Part shown: positions 15,241 through 24,422 of the stretch, piece by piece
Layout of the letters: each line of letters starts with the position of its first letter
Numbering within the stretch: position 1 is the first letter of the stretch
NCBI GenBank assembly: GCA_017524385.1
Contig: JAFWSS010000164.1
Coordinates: 1-45,618 of the forward strand
Source of the DNA: Prevotella sp.
GTDB taxonomy: Bacteria > Bacteroidota > Bacteroidia > Bacteroidales > Bacteroidaceae
DNA: 45,618 bases
Direction: 5' to 3'
Position numbers and translations under genes: made by a program
Notes under the pieces: generated by a model
Told to the model about the DNA's origin: nothing
The model's database searches: none
Seen by the model: the letters and a program-made list of their open reading frames with translations, nothing else

Positions 15241-15468
15241 TCATCTGCTCTTCACCAGGTTGAAAAGGTCTTCGATGGTCTCGCAGGAGCGGATGTCAAG
15301 CGCCGTAATCTTCTTTCCATAATCCGTTCTGACAAAGGCGATGATGGCCAATGATGTCAGCGAACTCCATTCGTCCAGTTGTGAGAAAACAGTGGAAGGG
15401 GTGAATTCAGACTCGTCAGTGTCGTCGAACTGTTCTGCAAACTTCTCTACAAATTCGTTAATATCCAT
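15241..15468 (-). CDS. Acyl carrier protein
   Basis: 75 residues, the normal ACP size. The phosphopantetheine attachment region is DEWSSLTSLAIIAFV, with the modified serine expected in the W-S-S-L stretch as in Bacteroidetes ACPs (EWDSLTAL). It is acidic overall and has the expected helix pattern (MDINEFVEKFAEQF; ETIEDLFNLV). It is not the fatty-acid-synthesis acpP, which normally carries DSL. This type serves specialised acyl transfer, for example to polysaccharides. Its former partners, KAS III and MBOAT, are broken downstream, so the gene may be an orphan heading for loss although its frame is intact. Confidence 0.82.
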   Translation of the reverse strand: MDINEFVEKFAEQFDDTDESEFTPSTVFSQLDEWSSLTSLAIIAFVRTDYGKKITALDIRSCETIEDLFNLVKSR

Positions 15469-15983
15469 AATATGACAATTTTAAATATGGGTGCAAAGTT
15501 ACGACATATTTTCTAAATAATTCTAACAAGGCACTTTTTTTTCTCCGAATTGGACCTCGACATAATTTCATTAAAAAAGTCAATTGTATGTTATTATTTT
15601 CGTTGACACCAGGCCTATAATCCTAACTATTCGGGACGACAATATGATTGTCGGGCGGGCACAAGACCCGCCCCTACGACTTCGGGGGATGGTTTGGCGT
15701 TATTCATCGTCTACGGACTATAAGGACTAAAAGGTCATATGCTCTAATTCGGGACGACAATATGTTTTTCGGGCATTTTGCGATAAAGAGTCACAAAAAT
15801 TAGGGAAAAATTCACTTTTTACAAGAAAAAGTAGTAATTTTGCAGCAATTTGTCAACAACTCGGTTGAAACATCATCATTTTCAGGGTGGAGACCCTTCA
15901 AAAGAAGACGAAACAAACCTTCAAAAGAAGACAGGAAAAGAATCAAACAATAGGTTGAGAACCAATCAATAATCAAGGTAAAA
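15469..15983. other. Intergenic region with repeats and the maeB promoter
   Basis: 515 nt without a gene. It holds two direct copies of ATTCGGGACGACAATATG (15629-15646 and 15747-15764). Between them is a hairpin GGGCGGG/CCCGCCC (15653-15659 with 15666-15672). A plus-strand TAATTTTG box (15835-15842) lies near the end. The sequence around 15,600-15,780 resembles dispersed Bacteroidales intergenic repeats. Confidence 0.55.
15835..15842 (+). promoter_or_regulatory. -7 box for maeB
   Basis: TAATTTTG matches TAnnTTTG on the plus strand and lies about 140 nt before the maeB ATG, giving a long 5' leader that could carry regulation. Confidence 0.5.
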
Positions 15984-18281
15984 ATGGTAAAGATTACGAA
16001 AGAGGCCGCATTGGAATACCACAAAAGCGGCCGTCCCGGCAAAATTGAAGTCACCCCCACGAAACCCTACCGCACACAGACCGACCTGAGTCTGGCATAT
16101 TCTCCCGGCGTGGCCTTCCCATGCCTCGAGATACAAGAGCATCCCGACGAGGCATACAAATACACCGACAAAGGCAACCTCGTTGCGGTCATCAGCAACG
16201 GCACGGCGGTGCTAGGACTTGGCGACATCGGTGCGCTGAGTGGAAAACCCGTGATGGAAGGCAAAGGGCTGCTGTTTAAAATCTACGGCGGCATCGACGT
16301 CTTCGACATCGAAGTGGCAGAGAAAGACCCGGAGAAATTCTGCGAGGCCGTGGAGAAAATCGCACCCACCTTCGGCGGCATCAACCTCGAGGATATCAAA
16401 GCTCCCGAATGTTTCTACATCGAGGAAAGGCTGAAACGCACACTCGACATCCCCGTGATGCACGACGACCAGCACGGCACCGCCATCATATCAGCCGCAG
16501 GCCTGAAAAACGCCCTTGAGGTGAACGGAAAGGACATCACGAAAGTGAACATCGTGGTGAACGGCGCCGGAGCGGCTGCCATCTCATGCACCAAACTCTA
16601 CATGGCACTCGGGGCACGGAAAGAGAACATACTCATGCTCGACTCCAAAGGTGTCATCACCAGCGACAGAGACAACCTCAACGAACAGAAACGATTCTTC
16701 GCAACAGACCGCACCGATGTACACACGTTGGAAGAGGCGGTGAAGGGCGCCGACGTCTTCGTGGGTCTCTCAAAAGGCAACGTGCTCACAAAAGACATGG
16801 TGCGCTCAATGGCCAAAGACCCCATCGTCTTCGCACTCGCAAACCCCGTGCCGGAAATCTCTTACGAGGATGCCATGGAATCCCGACCCGACGTGCTCAT
16901 GGCCACCGGACGCTCTGACTACCCCAACCAAATCAACAACGTCATAGGATTCCCATACATCTTCCGAGGAGCACTCGACGTGCACGCCACCGCCATCAAC
17001 GAAGAAATGAAGATGGCTGCCGTCCACGCCATCGCCGACCTGGCCAAGCAACCCGTTCCCGACGTGGTGAACGATGTCTACAAGGTGAACAACCTCACCT
17101 TCGGGCCTTCCTATTTCATCCCGAAACCCGTGGACCCGCGCCTCATCACAGAGGTTTCCGCTGCCGTGGCGAAAGCTGCCATCGACAGCGGAGTGGCGAG
17201 ACATATCATCACCGACTGGGAGGAATACAAGAACAACCTGCGCCAAATGCTCGGCCTCCAGACGAAAGTGACGCGCAAACTATACGACACAGCACGAGCA
17301 CACCCGCAACGTGTGGTCTTCGCCGAGGGCATCCACCCCACCATGCTCAAGGCGGCCGTACAGGCCAAGGCTGAAGGCATATGCCAACCTATACTCTTGG
17401 GCAACGACGAGCGCATCACAAAACTCGCCGAACAACTCGACCTCTCGCTGGAAGGAATAGAAATCGTCAACCTGAGACACGACCGAGAGGCGGAACGCCG
17501 CGAGCGCTACGCACGCATCCTCACGGAGAAACGCCAGCGCGACGGTTACACCTTCGAGGAGGCCAACGACAAGATGTTCGAGCGCAACTACTTCGGAATG
17601 ATGATGGTGGAGACGGGCGATGCCGACGCATTCATCACAGGCCTCTACACCAAATATTCCAATACGCTGAAAGTGGTGAAGGAAATCATCGGCGTGAGAC
17701 CAGAATACCAGAATTTCGGCACCATGCACATCATCAACTCACAGAGAGGCACCCTCTTCGTGGCCGACACGCTTATCAACAACAACCCGAACACCGACCA
17801 ATTGGTGGACATCGCCAAACTAGCCTCCACCGCCGTGAGATTCTTCAACGAACAGCCGCGCATTGCACTCATCAGCCACTCCAACTTCGGCAGCGACCAG
17901 TCTGTGGGCTCCAGGAAGGTGCGCGAGGCAGTGGCGAAAATACACGAGCAAGCACCCGACCTCCCCATCGATGGAGAGATGCAAATCAGTACGGCCCTCG
18001 ACCGCGAGCTGCGAGACACCCTCTACCCCTTCAACCGACTGAAAGGGATGGATGTGAACACACTCATCTTCCCCAACCTCACCAGCGCCCGCTCATCCTA
18101 CAAGATGATACAAGCCTTGGAACCCAACATCGAAATCATCGGCCCCATACAGATGGGTCTGAACAAACCCATCCACTTCGCCGACTATGGCAGCAGCGTG
18201 CGCGACGTGGTGAGCATCACTGCCGTCGCCGTCATCGACGCCTACGTCGACAAAATCAAAAGGAGCTTTTCGGTAAATTGA
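15984..18281 (+). CDS. maeB: NADP-dependent malic enzyme with phosphotransacetylase-like domain
   Basis: 765 residues, the full length of MaeB-type enzymes. It catalyses oxidative decarboxylation of malate to pyruvate with NADP+ reduction, supplying NADPH and linking C4 acids to pyruvate. Residues 1-420 are the malic enzyme part: [12 protein letters not shown] with the catalytic Tyr at 39, GKGLLFK with the Lys near 94, the metal-binding HDDQHGTA near 161-168 and the dinucleotide loop VNGAGAAA near 192-199. Residues 430-765 form a phosphate acetyltransferase-like domain, which in MaeB proteins is regulatory (acetyl-CoA sensing) rather than catalytic. It stands alone, convergent with nqrF. The codon use and higher G+C match the other core genes. 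Confidence 0.95.
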   Translation: MVKITKEAALEYHKSGRPGKIEVTPTKPYRTQTDLSLAYSPGVAFPCLEIQEHPDEAYKYTDKGNLVAVISNGTAVLGLGDIGALSGKPVMEGKGLLFKIYGGIDVFDIEVAEKDPEKFCEAVEKIAPTFGGINLEDIKAPECFYIEERLKRTLDIPVMHDDQHGTAIISAAGLKNALEVNGKDITKVNIVVNGAGAAAISCTKLYMALGARKENILMLDSKGVITSDRDNLNEQKRFFATDRTDVHTLEEAVKGADVFVGLSKGNVLTKDMVRSMAKDPIVFALANPVPEISYEDAMESRPDVLMATGRSDYPNQINNVIGFPYIFRGALDVHATAINEEMKMAAVHAIADLAKQPVPDVVNDVYKVNNLTFGPSYFIPKPVDPRLITEVSAAVAKAAIDSGVARHIITDWEEYKNNLRQMLGLQTKVTRKLYDTARAHPQRVVFAEGIHPTMLKAAVQAKAEGICQPILLGNDERITKLAEQLDLSLEGIEIVNLRHDREAERRERYARILTEKRQRDGYTFEEANDKMFERNYFGMMMVETGDADAFITGLYTKYSNTLKVVKEIIGVRPEYQNFGTMHIINSQRGTLFVADTLINNNPNTDQLVDIAKLASTAVRFFNEQPRIALISHSNFGSDQSVGSRKVREAVAKIHEQAPDLPIDGEMQISTALDRELRDTLYPFNRLKGMDVNTLIFPNLTSARSSYKMIQALEPNIEIIGPIQMGLNKPIHFADYGSSVRDVVSITAVAVIDAYVDKIKRSFSVN

Positions 18282-18285
18282 AAAT

Positions 18286-18420
18286 TGAATATTGAGTCTA
18301 CTTTAAAAAAGTGGGAAGTGAGCAAAAGGGCGGTGCGCATCTCCCCTCCCCTCGCAGGGGAGGGGATAACTAACACCGATATTTGCTCAAACTGGACTTT
18401 TTAAAGGGGGCTCAATATTG
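18286..18420. repeat. Fold-back (MITE-like) element between maeB and nqrF
   Basis: The left half reads AATATTGAG..CTTTAAAAAAGT..GAGCAAA..CGGTG. The right half read backwards gives AATATTGAG..CTTTAAAAAGT..GAGCAAA..CGGTG, so imperfect terminal repeats of about 45 bp face each other. At the centre lies a perfect hairpin, CCCCTCCCCT-CGC-AGGGGAGGGG. It has no coding capacity. Its shape is that of a small non-autonomous element, and the folded RNA could also serve as a bidirectional terminator. Confidence 0.6.
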
Positions 18421-18451
18421 AAAATTGAATATTCTTGCGAGCACCTAAGGC

Positions 18452-18480
18452 AAGAAAGCCGCCCTGAGGGCGGCTTTCTT
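18452..18480. terminator. Bidirectional terminator between maeB and nqrF
   Basis: AAGAAAGCCGCCC (18452-18464) and GGGCGGCTTTCTT (18468-18480) form a perfect 13-bp stem with a TGA loop. The stem's A-rich and T-rich ends give a T-containing run on both strands, stronger in the plus direction (CTTTCTTAATTTT). It sits between convergent genes, 35 nt downstream of the nqrF stop. Confidence 0.8.
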
Positions 18481-18515
18481 AATTTTCAATTTTCAATCTT
18501 CAATCTTCTTCCCTC

Positions 18516-19781
18516 TTATCCGAAGTTGTCGAACATGATGCTTTCCGGTTCCACACCCAGGGAGTCGAGCATTCCCTGCACGGCCTTCGACATGGGGCCG
18601 GGACCGCACATATAGTACTCGATGTCCTCAGGTGCCTCGTGGTCCTTGAGATAGGTCTCATACATCACCTGATGCACGAAGCCAGCGGTGTATTTCACCC
18701 CTGCGGCATCGGCGGCGGGGTCGGGACGGTCGAGGGCGAGGTGGAAATGGAAATTGGGGAACTCCTTCTCCAATTCCAGAAAATCGTCGATGAAGAAAGC
18801 CTCGACCAATGCGCGGGCGCCATAGAAGAAATGCATCTCGCGGTCGCGTGTCTTCAACGTCTTCGTCATATGCATGATTTGTGCACGGAGGGGAGCCATG
18901 CCGGCGCCACCGCCCACCCATATCATCTCCTTCTTGGAGTCGAAGATGGGATGGAAGTCGCCGTAAGGACCGCTCATGATCACCTTGTCGCCTGGCTTGC
19001 GCGAGAAGATATAGGACGAGGCGATACCCGTAGGCACATCCATGAAGCCAACCTCTGGCTTGGGCTTGAACGGCGTGGTGGCGATGCGCACCGTCAGAGT
19101 GATGCGGTCGCCCTCTGCCGGGTAGTTGGCCATGGAGTAGGCACGGATGGTGGCCTCCGGGTTGTGGGCCTTGAGCGAGAAAATGTTGAACCTCTCCCAA
19201 GCGCCAATGTATTCCTGCCCGATGTCGTCCTTGTCGAAGTCCTTGTCATAGTCGATGCAGTCGTAGGCTGGAATCTTGATTTGGGCGTAAGAGCCGGGGA
19301 CGAAGTCCATGTGCTCTCCCGGGGGCAATGCCACGATGAACTCCTTGATGAACGACGACACGTTCTTGTTGGAGATTACAGTGCACTCCCATTCCTTCAC
19401 GCCCATGACGCTCTCGGGCACCTTGATCTTGAGGTCGCCTTTCACCTTGCACTGGCAACCCAGTCGCCAGTGGTCCTTGATTTCCTTACGGGTGAAGTGC
19501 GGACGCTCGGAGTCTAGGATTTCTCCCCCACCCTCCAAGACCTGCACCTTGCACTGGCCACAGGAAGCCTTGCCGCCACAAGCCGACGGCAGGAAGATGC
19601 CATTCTCATTGAGCGTGGTCATCAGACTGCTGCCCTGACCCACCGTGATGGTTTTGTCACCGTTGATTTCAATGGTCACGTCACCGCTGGGCGACAAGTA
19701 ACTTTTCGCCACGAGCAGGATGATGACCAACAGGAGAATCGTCACGAGGAAAACTCCTATACTTGCTAAAATGAAACTCAT
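18516..19781 (-). CDS. nqrF: Na+-translocating NADH:quinone reductase subunit F
   Basis: 421 residues, full family length. It is the NADH-oxidising entry point of the Na+-pumping quinone reductase. One N-terminal membrane helix (2-25) is followed by a [2Fe-2S] ferredoxin domain with ligands Cys68, 74, 77 and 109, an FAD domain with the RAYSMANYP motif and a C-terminal NADH-binding domain (GGGAGMAPLRAQ; YYMCGPGPM). The last residues (SIMFDNFG) are typical. Last gene of the nqrABCDEF operon, 18 nt after nqrE. A good Shine-Dalgarno sequence (AGGAGG) lies 8 nt before the ATG, unusual for this phylum. Confidence 0.97.
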   Translation of the reverse strand: MSFILASIGVFLVTILLLVIILLVAKSYLSPSGDVTIEINGDKTITVGQGSSLMTTLNENGIFLPSACGGKASCGQCKVQVLEGGGEILDSERPHFTRKEIKDHWRLGCQCKVKGDLKIKVPESVMGVKEWECTVISNKNVSSFIKEFIVALPPGEHMDFVPGSYAQIKIPAYDCIDYDKDFDKDDIGQEYIGAWERFNIFSLKAHNPEATIRAYSMANYPAEGDRITLTVRIATTPFKPKPEVGFMDVPTGIASSYIFSRKPGDKVIMSGPYGDFHPIFDSKKEMIWVGGGAGMAPLRAQIMHMTKTLKTRDREMHFFYGARALVEAFFIDDFLELEKEFPNFHFHLALDRPDPAADAAGVKYTAGFVHQVMYETYLKDHEAPEDIEYYMCGPGPMSKAVQGMLDSLGVEPESIMFDNFG

Positions 19782-19789
19782 ATACGTAT

Positions 19790-19795
19790 CCTCCT
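19790..19795 (-). promoter_or_regulatory. Shine-Dalgarno-like RBS of nqrF
   Basis: CCTCCT on the plus strand reads AGGAGG on the minus strand, 8 nt before the nqrF ATG, in the short intergenic gap after nqrE. Most genes in the window have no such sequence. Confidence 0.55.
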
Positions 19796-19799
19796 TTCT

Positions 19800-20426
19800 T
19801 TAAATGTTAAGTCCTGAGAAACACATCATGGCCATTGCCATGAGTCCCACGGTGATGAAAGTGATGCCCAGTCCCTTGAGCGGCTCGGGCACATCGCTGT
19901 ATTCCATCTTCTCCCTGATGGCTCCCATGGCCACGATGGCCAATGTCCAACCGATGCCACTGCCGAAGGCATAGACGATGGCATCGACGACCGAACCGAT
20001 ATATTGAGAGTTGGACGGGTCGAGGTTGATGCGCTGCTGCATGAAGAGCGAGGCACCCATGATGGCACAGTTGACAGCAATCAGCGGCAAGAAGATGCCC
20101 AGTGCCGCATAGAGCGAAGGAGAATATTTCTCCACCGTCATCTCCACGAGTTGCACCATGCCGGCGATGACCGCGATGAACAAGATGAAACTCAAGTAGG
20201 AAAGGTCCACGCCTTCTACAAGGCAGTCGGGACCCAGCACCTTCGTCTGCAGGAGATAGTCGACGGGGACGGTGACGAGCAGCACGAAAGTGACCGCCAT
20301 ACCCAGTCCGAGAGACGTTTTCACATTCTTCGACACTGCCAGGAACGAGCACATTCCCAGGAAGAATGCGAAGATCATGTTGTCGATGAATATCGACCTG
20401 AAAAACAAACTAACCAGATGTTCCAT
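19800..20426 (-). CDS. nqrE: Na+-translocating NADH:quinone reductase subunit E
   Basis: 208 residues, polytopic (about six helices), same family as NqrD. With NqrD it coordinates an intramembrane Fe cluster and forms part of the electron path across the membrane. Typical segments: [19 protein letters not shown] at the N-terminus, with a Cys in the first helix, and [12 protein letters not shown] in the fourth, with the second conserved Cys. The start is the ATG at 20426, overlapping the nqrD stop as TGATG. A GTG one codon upstream is less likely. The end FSGLNI is usual for the family. Confidence 0.96.
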   Translation of the reverse strand: MEHLVSLFFRSIFIDNMIFAFFLGMCSFLAVSKNVKTSLGLGMAVTFVLLVTVPVDYLLQTKVLGPDCLVEGVDLSYLSFILFIAVIAGMVQLVEMTVEKYSPSLYAALGIFLPLIAVNCAIMGASLFMQQRINLDPSNSQYIGSVVDAIVYAFGSGIGWTLAIVAMGAIREKMEYSDVPEPLKGLGITFITVGLMAMAMMCFSGLNI

Positions 20427-21055
20427 CACTTCTCCTCCTTATAAAAATATGCCCTGTGTATCCAGATGACGCATCCCAGGAGGATGAGCGCCATGGCAGG
20501 CATCGTCATCATGCCATTGTTGATATAGCCTGCATCGTATGCTCCCTGCGGGATGATTTGGAATCCCAGCAGCGAACCTCTTCCGAAGAATTCCCTCACC
20601 GCGCCGACGATGACGAGGATGAGCGCGTAGCTCAGTCCGTTGGACACGCCGTCGAGGAAACTCGGCCAGGGTTTGTTCATCATGGCGAAAGCCTCCAAGC
20701 GTCCCATGAGGATGCAGTTGGTGATGATAAGTCCCACATAGACCGAGAGTTGGACGCTGACATCATAGGCGAACGCCTTGAGCACCTGGCTGACGATGGT
20801 GACGAGCGTCGCCACGACAACGAGTTGCACGATGATGCGAATGCGGTTGGGAATGGTGTTGCGTATGACCGAAATGATCACGTTGGAGAATGCCGTGATG
20901 ATGGTGACGGCGAGTCCCATGACGATGGCCGGCTTCAGTTGTGAAGTGACAGCCAAGGCGGAGCAGATGCCCAGCACCTGCACAAGGATGGGATGGTCAA
21001 GGTTCAATGGCTTTGCGAAAGCCTCCTTGTTCTCCTTGGAAAACAGTTTGCTCAT
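20426..21055 (-). CDS. nqrD: Na+-translocating NADH:quinone reductase subunit D
   Basis: 209 residues with about six transmembrane helices. Conserved segments: [17 protein letters not shown] with a Cys in the first helix, and [18 protein letters not shown] with the second Cys; paired with NqrE they bind the membrane Fe centre. It starts three bases after the nqrC stop; its stop overlaps the nqrE ATG. The codons at the end of nqrC (Lys-Gly-Gly) form an AGGAGG sequence ahead of it. Confidence 0.96.
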   Translation of the reverse strand: MSKLFSKENKEAFAKPLNLDHPILVQVLGICSALAVTSQLKPAIVMGLAVTIITAFSNVIISVIRNTIPNRIRIIVQLVVVATLVTIVSQVLKAFAYDVSVQLSVYVGLIITNCILMGRLEAFAMMNKPWPSFLDGVSNGLSYALILVIVGAVREFFGRGSLLGFQIIPQGAYDAGYINNGMMTMPAMALILLGCVIWIHRAYFYKEEK

Positions 21056-21058
21056 ATC

Positions 21059-21799
21059 TTAGTTTCCTCCTTTGATTTGTTTTGACTTGAAAAAACCGAT
21101 GTATTTCCCCAGACCTTCCTTGAGCATGTCTCTCACGCCATTGGAAGTCAGCGTGGCACCGGTGACAGCATCCACTTGATATTCGGGCTTTTCGACATTC
21201 TTCTCCACGGAGAGAGCGATGTCGTCGGAACCCTCGGCGAAGAGTTTCTTGCCGATGAATTTCTCCTGCCAAGCCTGGCTGTCCTTGATTTCGGCACCCA
21301 GACCGGCTGTCTCAGAGTCATGGTTGAAATAGGCGCCGAAGACTGTCTGGCAGTCGCTGTCGAGGGCGATGTAACCACTGATGGGTCCCCAAAGTCCCAT
21401 GCCATAGACAGGGATGACATACTTCGTGTCCTCGCCTATCTTGCAGGTGTAGACAGCCAACTTGCCTTCCTTGTAGTCGCCGCTGCCCAACTTGAAGCCG
21501 TTGCTCTCGTTGTCCTTGCCCTCAAACGGAGCGACTTCCCAGTTTTCGGTGAGGATGTCATCGCTGACAACGACTTCCTTGTATTTAGCAGCAGCATCCT
21601 CATCATTCAGGCCGCGTATGTTGAGCGCGTAGAGGATTTGCTTCTTCTTGTCGAGTGCCACGTTGGCATCCTGCCTGTCCTTCAGCGTCTGATAGACGAA
21701 AGCAAGGAGGAAGGCCACGATGATGACCATGATGGCCGAATAGATGATGGTGTATGAATTCGAATTGGTATTCAACCCCTTTTTTGTTTCGTTTGCCAT
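21059..21799 (-). CDS. nqrC: Na+-translocating NADH:quinone reductase subunit C
   Basis: 246 residues. One N-terminal membrane helix (about 16-38) anchors a periplasmic flavin-binding domain. The flavinylation motif DAVTGATLTS places covalent FMN on Thr216 (TGAT at 213-216), the modification made by ApbE. GLWGPISGYIALD near the middle is also typical of NqrC/RnfG. It follows nqrB by 7 nt. No apbE gene is present in this window, so the flavin transferase must be encoded elsewhere. Confidence 0.96.
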   Translation of the reverse strand: MANETKKGLNTNSNSYTIIYSAIMVIIVAFLLAFVYQTLKDRQDANVALDKKKQILYALNIRGLNDEDAAAKYKEVVVSDDILTENWEVAPFEGKDNESNGFKLGSGDYKEGKLAVYTCKIGEDTKYVIPVYGMGLWGPISGYIALDSDCQTVFGAYFNHDSETAGLGAEIKDSQAWQEKFIGKKLFAEGSDDIALSVEKNVEKPEYQVDAVTGATLTSNGVRDMLKEGLGKYIGFFKSKQIKGGN

Positions 21800-21806
21800 G
21801 GCCTTG

Positions 21807-22964
21807 TCATTTAGAGGTGAGACGTTTCATTCGCTTCGACACGTTGCGCTGCACGACACAATGGTCGATGAGCGGTGCAAACATGTTCATCAGAAGTATG
21901 GCCAGCATCATGCCCTCAGGGTAGCCGGGATTCATCACGCGTATGATGATGGCCATGGCACCCACGAGGAGTCCGAAAATCCATTTGCCGCCCTCCGTGC
22001 GAGCGCTGGTGACGGGGTCGGTAGCCATGAAGACAGCACCGAAGGCGAAACCGCCCAGTACGAGGTGCTCATAAAATGGTATGGGCGTCTTGTCTGCAGC
22101 CTGGAAGATGAACGCCATAACAGAGCCTCCAACGAAGACGCTGAGCATGGTCTTCCAAGATGCAATGCCCGTCCACAACAGGATAACGGCGCCAAGTGCG
22201 ATGGCGATGACACTGGTCTCACCGATGGAACCGGGGATGAGTCCCGTCACCATGTCGCAAAGCTCTGTCGTCGTCGCCCCGTCCTGTCCTATCTGTGCCA
22301 GCGGTGTGGCGGCGGTGTAGCCATCAGGCAGGGTGTATCCCAGTCCAAGAATCTTGTCGGATGCCACCCACACTGTGTCGCCACTCATCTTCTGGGGATA
22401 GGAGAAGAAGAGGAACGCTCTTGTGACCAGGGCCACATTGAAGATGTTCATGCCCGTTCCACCGAAAATCTCCTTGGCGAAAATCACAGCGAAGGCACAG
22501 GCGATGGCCAAAATCCACAACGGGCAGTCGACAGGTATGATCAGCGGAATGAGGATGCCCGACACGAGGTAGCCCTCCTGGATTTCCTCACCTTTCCACT
22601 GCGCCCAGGCGAACTCGATGCCCAGACCGACGATGTAGCTGACCAAAATCTTGGGCAGCACGGCGAAGAAACCGTAGAAGAAAATGCTGAAGAAGGTGGC
22701 GTCGGCCGGTTTTCCGGCTGCCAGGAAGTTCTGGTATCCCACATTGTACATGCCGAACAACATGGCCGGCATAAGGGCGATGACCACCATGCTCATGATA
22801 CGCTTGGAATCGATGGCGTCGTGGATGTGCGCCCCACTCTTCGCGGTGGTGTTGGGCACATAGAGGAACGTCTCGAAACCATCGAACACGCTTCTGAAAG
22901 CGTGCAGCTTGCCTCCTTCCTCGAAGGCAGGCTTGATTTTATTCAGATAATTTCTCAGTGACAT
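21807..22964 (-). CDS. nqrB: Na+-translocating NADH:quinone reductase subunit B
   Basis: 385 residues, polytopic, the large membrane subunit that carries covalent FMN and riboflavin. The flavinylation site is DGYTAATPLAQ with Thr220; it reads T-A-A-T where many homologues have S-G-A-T, but the D-x-x-(S/T)-x-A-T pattern is kept. Other marks: GGTGMNIFNVALVTRAFLFF near 168-187 and MATDPVTSARTEGGKW in the C-terminal half. Operon gene two, 19 nt after nqrA. Confidence 0.96.
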   Translation of the reverse strand: MSLRNYLNKIKPAFEEGGKLHAFRSVFDGFETFLYVPNTTAKSGAHIHDAIDSKRIMSMVVIALMPAMLFGMYNVGYQNFLAAGKPADATFFSIFFYGFFAVLPKILVSYIVGLGIEFAWAQWKGEEIQEGYLVSGILIPLIIPVDCPLWILAIACAFAVIFAKEIFGGTGMNIFNVALVTRAFLFFSYPQKMSGDTVWVASDKILGLGYTLPDGYTAATPLAQIGQDGATTTELCDMVTGLIPGSIGETSVIAIALGAVILLWTGIASWKTMLSVFVGGSVMAFIFQAADKTPIPFYEHLVLGGFAFGAVFMATDPVTSARTEGGKWIFGLLVGAMAIIIRVMNPGYPEGMMLAILLMNMFAPLIDHCVVQRNVSKRMKRLTSK

Positions 22965-22983
22965 AGTCTAACGCTTTTAGGGG

Positions 22984-24336
22984 TTACGCATTCTCCTTCC
23001 TGAGCATGTCGAGTCCCTCACGCACGATGCGCTGCAACTCGAGTTTGGAAGAGTCAACGAATTCTGCCAATGCAAAATCCTCGGGTGCCACCTCGTAGAT
23101 GCCCAACTGCTCCATCTTGTCGATGTTGCCGGCGATGATGGCCTTGATGAGGTATTCGGGGAAGATGTCCATTGGAATCACGCTCTCGTATTCACCGCTC
23201 ATGATCATGTGTCGCTCACCGCCTTTGACACGAGCGTCGAGGGTATATTCCCTGCTCCTTCCTAACAGCCATGAGAAATAACTGCGGTTGGCGGAGAACT
23301 CCTTGAAGCGCGGCATGATCCATCCGAGCATCTCGTCGCGGTCGTCACCCTCAGGGATGGCTGTGATTTCCGAGGTATGACCTCCCACATATCCATCGAG
23401 CGTGGCGAGTGTGCCCGTGAGGGGGTTGCCATTGATGAGACGCACGTGTCTGCCGGCATCGATGCGCTGCTCCACCAACGGTCGGATGGGATATCCCACG
23501 CAGACATCGACATAGCAGGGGTCGCTCATCTCACTGCCGGCGAGAGCCACCGTCTTTCTGAGGTCCGCCTTGCCGTCAAGGAACAACCTGCCGATGAAAA
23601 TCACGGCAGACGGGTCCACTGTCCATACCACCTCGCCCTTGTTCACCGGGTCGAGATGATTGACTTGCACACCCACGTTTCCAGCGGGGCAAGGGCCGTC
23701 GAAGATGTTGGTTTCCACATCCTTCATGGCAGCGAGTGCTCCGGAAACCTGTGAGGGACGGATGCCGAGATAAGTCTTGGCGATGCGCGAGAGGGCGGTC
23801 AGTCCGGCCTGGAAGGCCTTCTCGTTGCCCTCCAATTCCACTTCGAAATCGCCAGCGAGCGGCATGTCACGGAATGCACTGACAAAGATGGCTTTGGGGT
23901 CGGCATCAGGTGTGGCGGAGACAGCGTAAGGAAGCTGGTTGATGTAACCGAACAATCCAGCGTCGAGCAAAGCACTCACCACGGCCTTCGCATCGAGGGA
24001 GGCAGGGTCTTTGGCATCGAATTTCCGGTATTCCTGCTTGCTGTCGGCCTTCACCTTGACACAAAGCAATTTCCTGCGTTCACCCCTGACCACCTCGGCG
24101 ACCGTGCCGCTGACAGGGGAAGCGAAGCCTACTTCAGGGAATTTCTTGTTGACAAACAAGGCATCCCCGGCTTTGACAACGTCCCCCTCACGCACGACCA
24201 CCTTTGGGACGACACCTATGAAATCCGCAGGAACCAAAGCGTATTCCCCGGCGGGTTTCACATCGACCCTTTTCCTGGCGGCCTTGCCTTTAAGGTTGAT
24301 GTCTAAGCCTTTTCGTAACTTGATAACATTTGACAT
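22984..24336 (-). CDS. nqrA: Na+-translocating NADH:quinone reductase subunit A
   Basis: 450 residues, the soluble cytoplasmic subunit involved in quinone interaction. The N-terminus MSNVIKLRKGLDINLKG, followed by a biotinyl-lipoyl-like domain (VREGDVVKAGDALFVNKKFP), is diagnostic. The end, with QRIVREGLDMLRKENA, is also typical. First gene of the operon, with a TAACTTTG box 47 nt upstream. Confidence 0.97.
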   Translation of the reverse strand: MSNVIKLRKGLDINLKGKAARKRVDVKPAGEYALVPADFIGVVPKVVVREGDVVKAGDALFVNKKFPEVGFASPVSGTVAEVVRGERRKLLCVKVKADSKQEYRKFDAKDPASLDAKAVVSALLDAGLFGYINQLPYAVSATPDADPKAIFVSAFRDMPLAGDFEVELEGNEKAFQAGLTALSRIAKTYLGIRPSQVSGALAAMKDVETNIFDGPCPAGNVGVQVNHLDPVNKGEVVWTVDPSAVIFIGRLFLDGKADLRKTVALAGSEMSDPCYVDVCVGYPIRPLVEQRIDAGRHVRLINGNPLTGTLATLDGYVGGHTSEITAIPEGDDRDEMLGWIMPRFKEFSANRSYFSWLLGRSREYTLDARVKGGERHMIMSGEYESVIPMDIFPEYLIKAIIAGNIDKMEQLGIYEVAPEDFALAEFVDSSKLELQRIVREGLDMLRKENA

Positions 24337-24382
24337 ATAGTAGAAAAAGTTGATGAATAAGCCCTATTTTGACTATTTTTGG

Positions 24383-24390
24383 CAAAGTTA
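24383..24390 (-). promoter_or_regulatory. -7 box for nqrABCDEF
   Basis: CAAAGTTA on the plus strand reads TAACTTTG on the minus strand, a TAnnTTTG match 47 nt upstream of nqrA. Confidence 0.7.
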
Positions 24391-24422
24391 ACATTTTTTT
24401 CCGAATAACGGGCTGAAAAACG

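Noticed and set aside
21744-22961. 405-codon plus-strand frame opposite nqrB
   Set aside because: Antisense of a clear NqrB; rich in His/Asp/Gly as expected for shadow translation.
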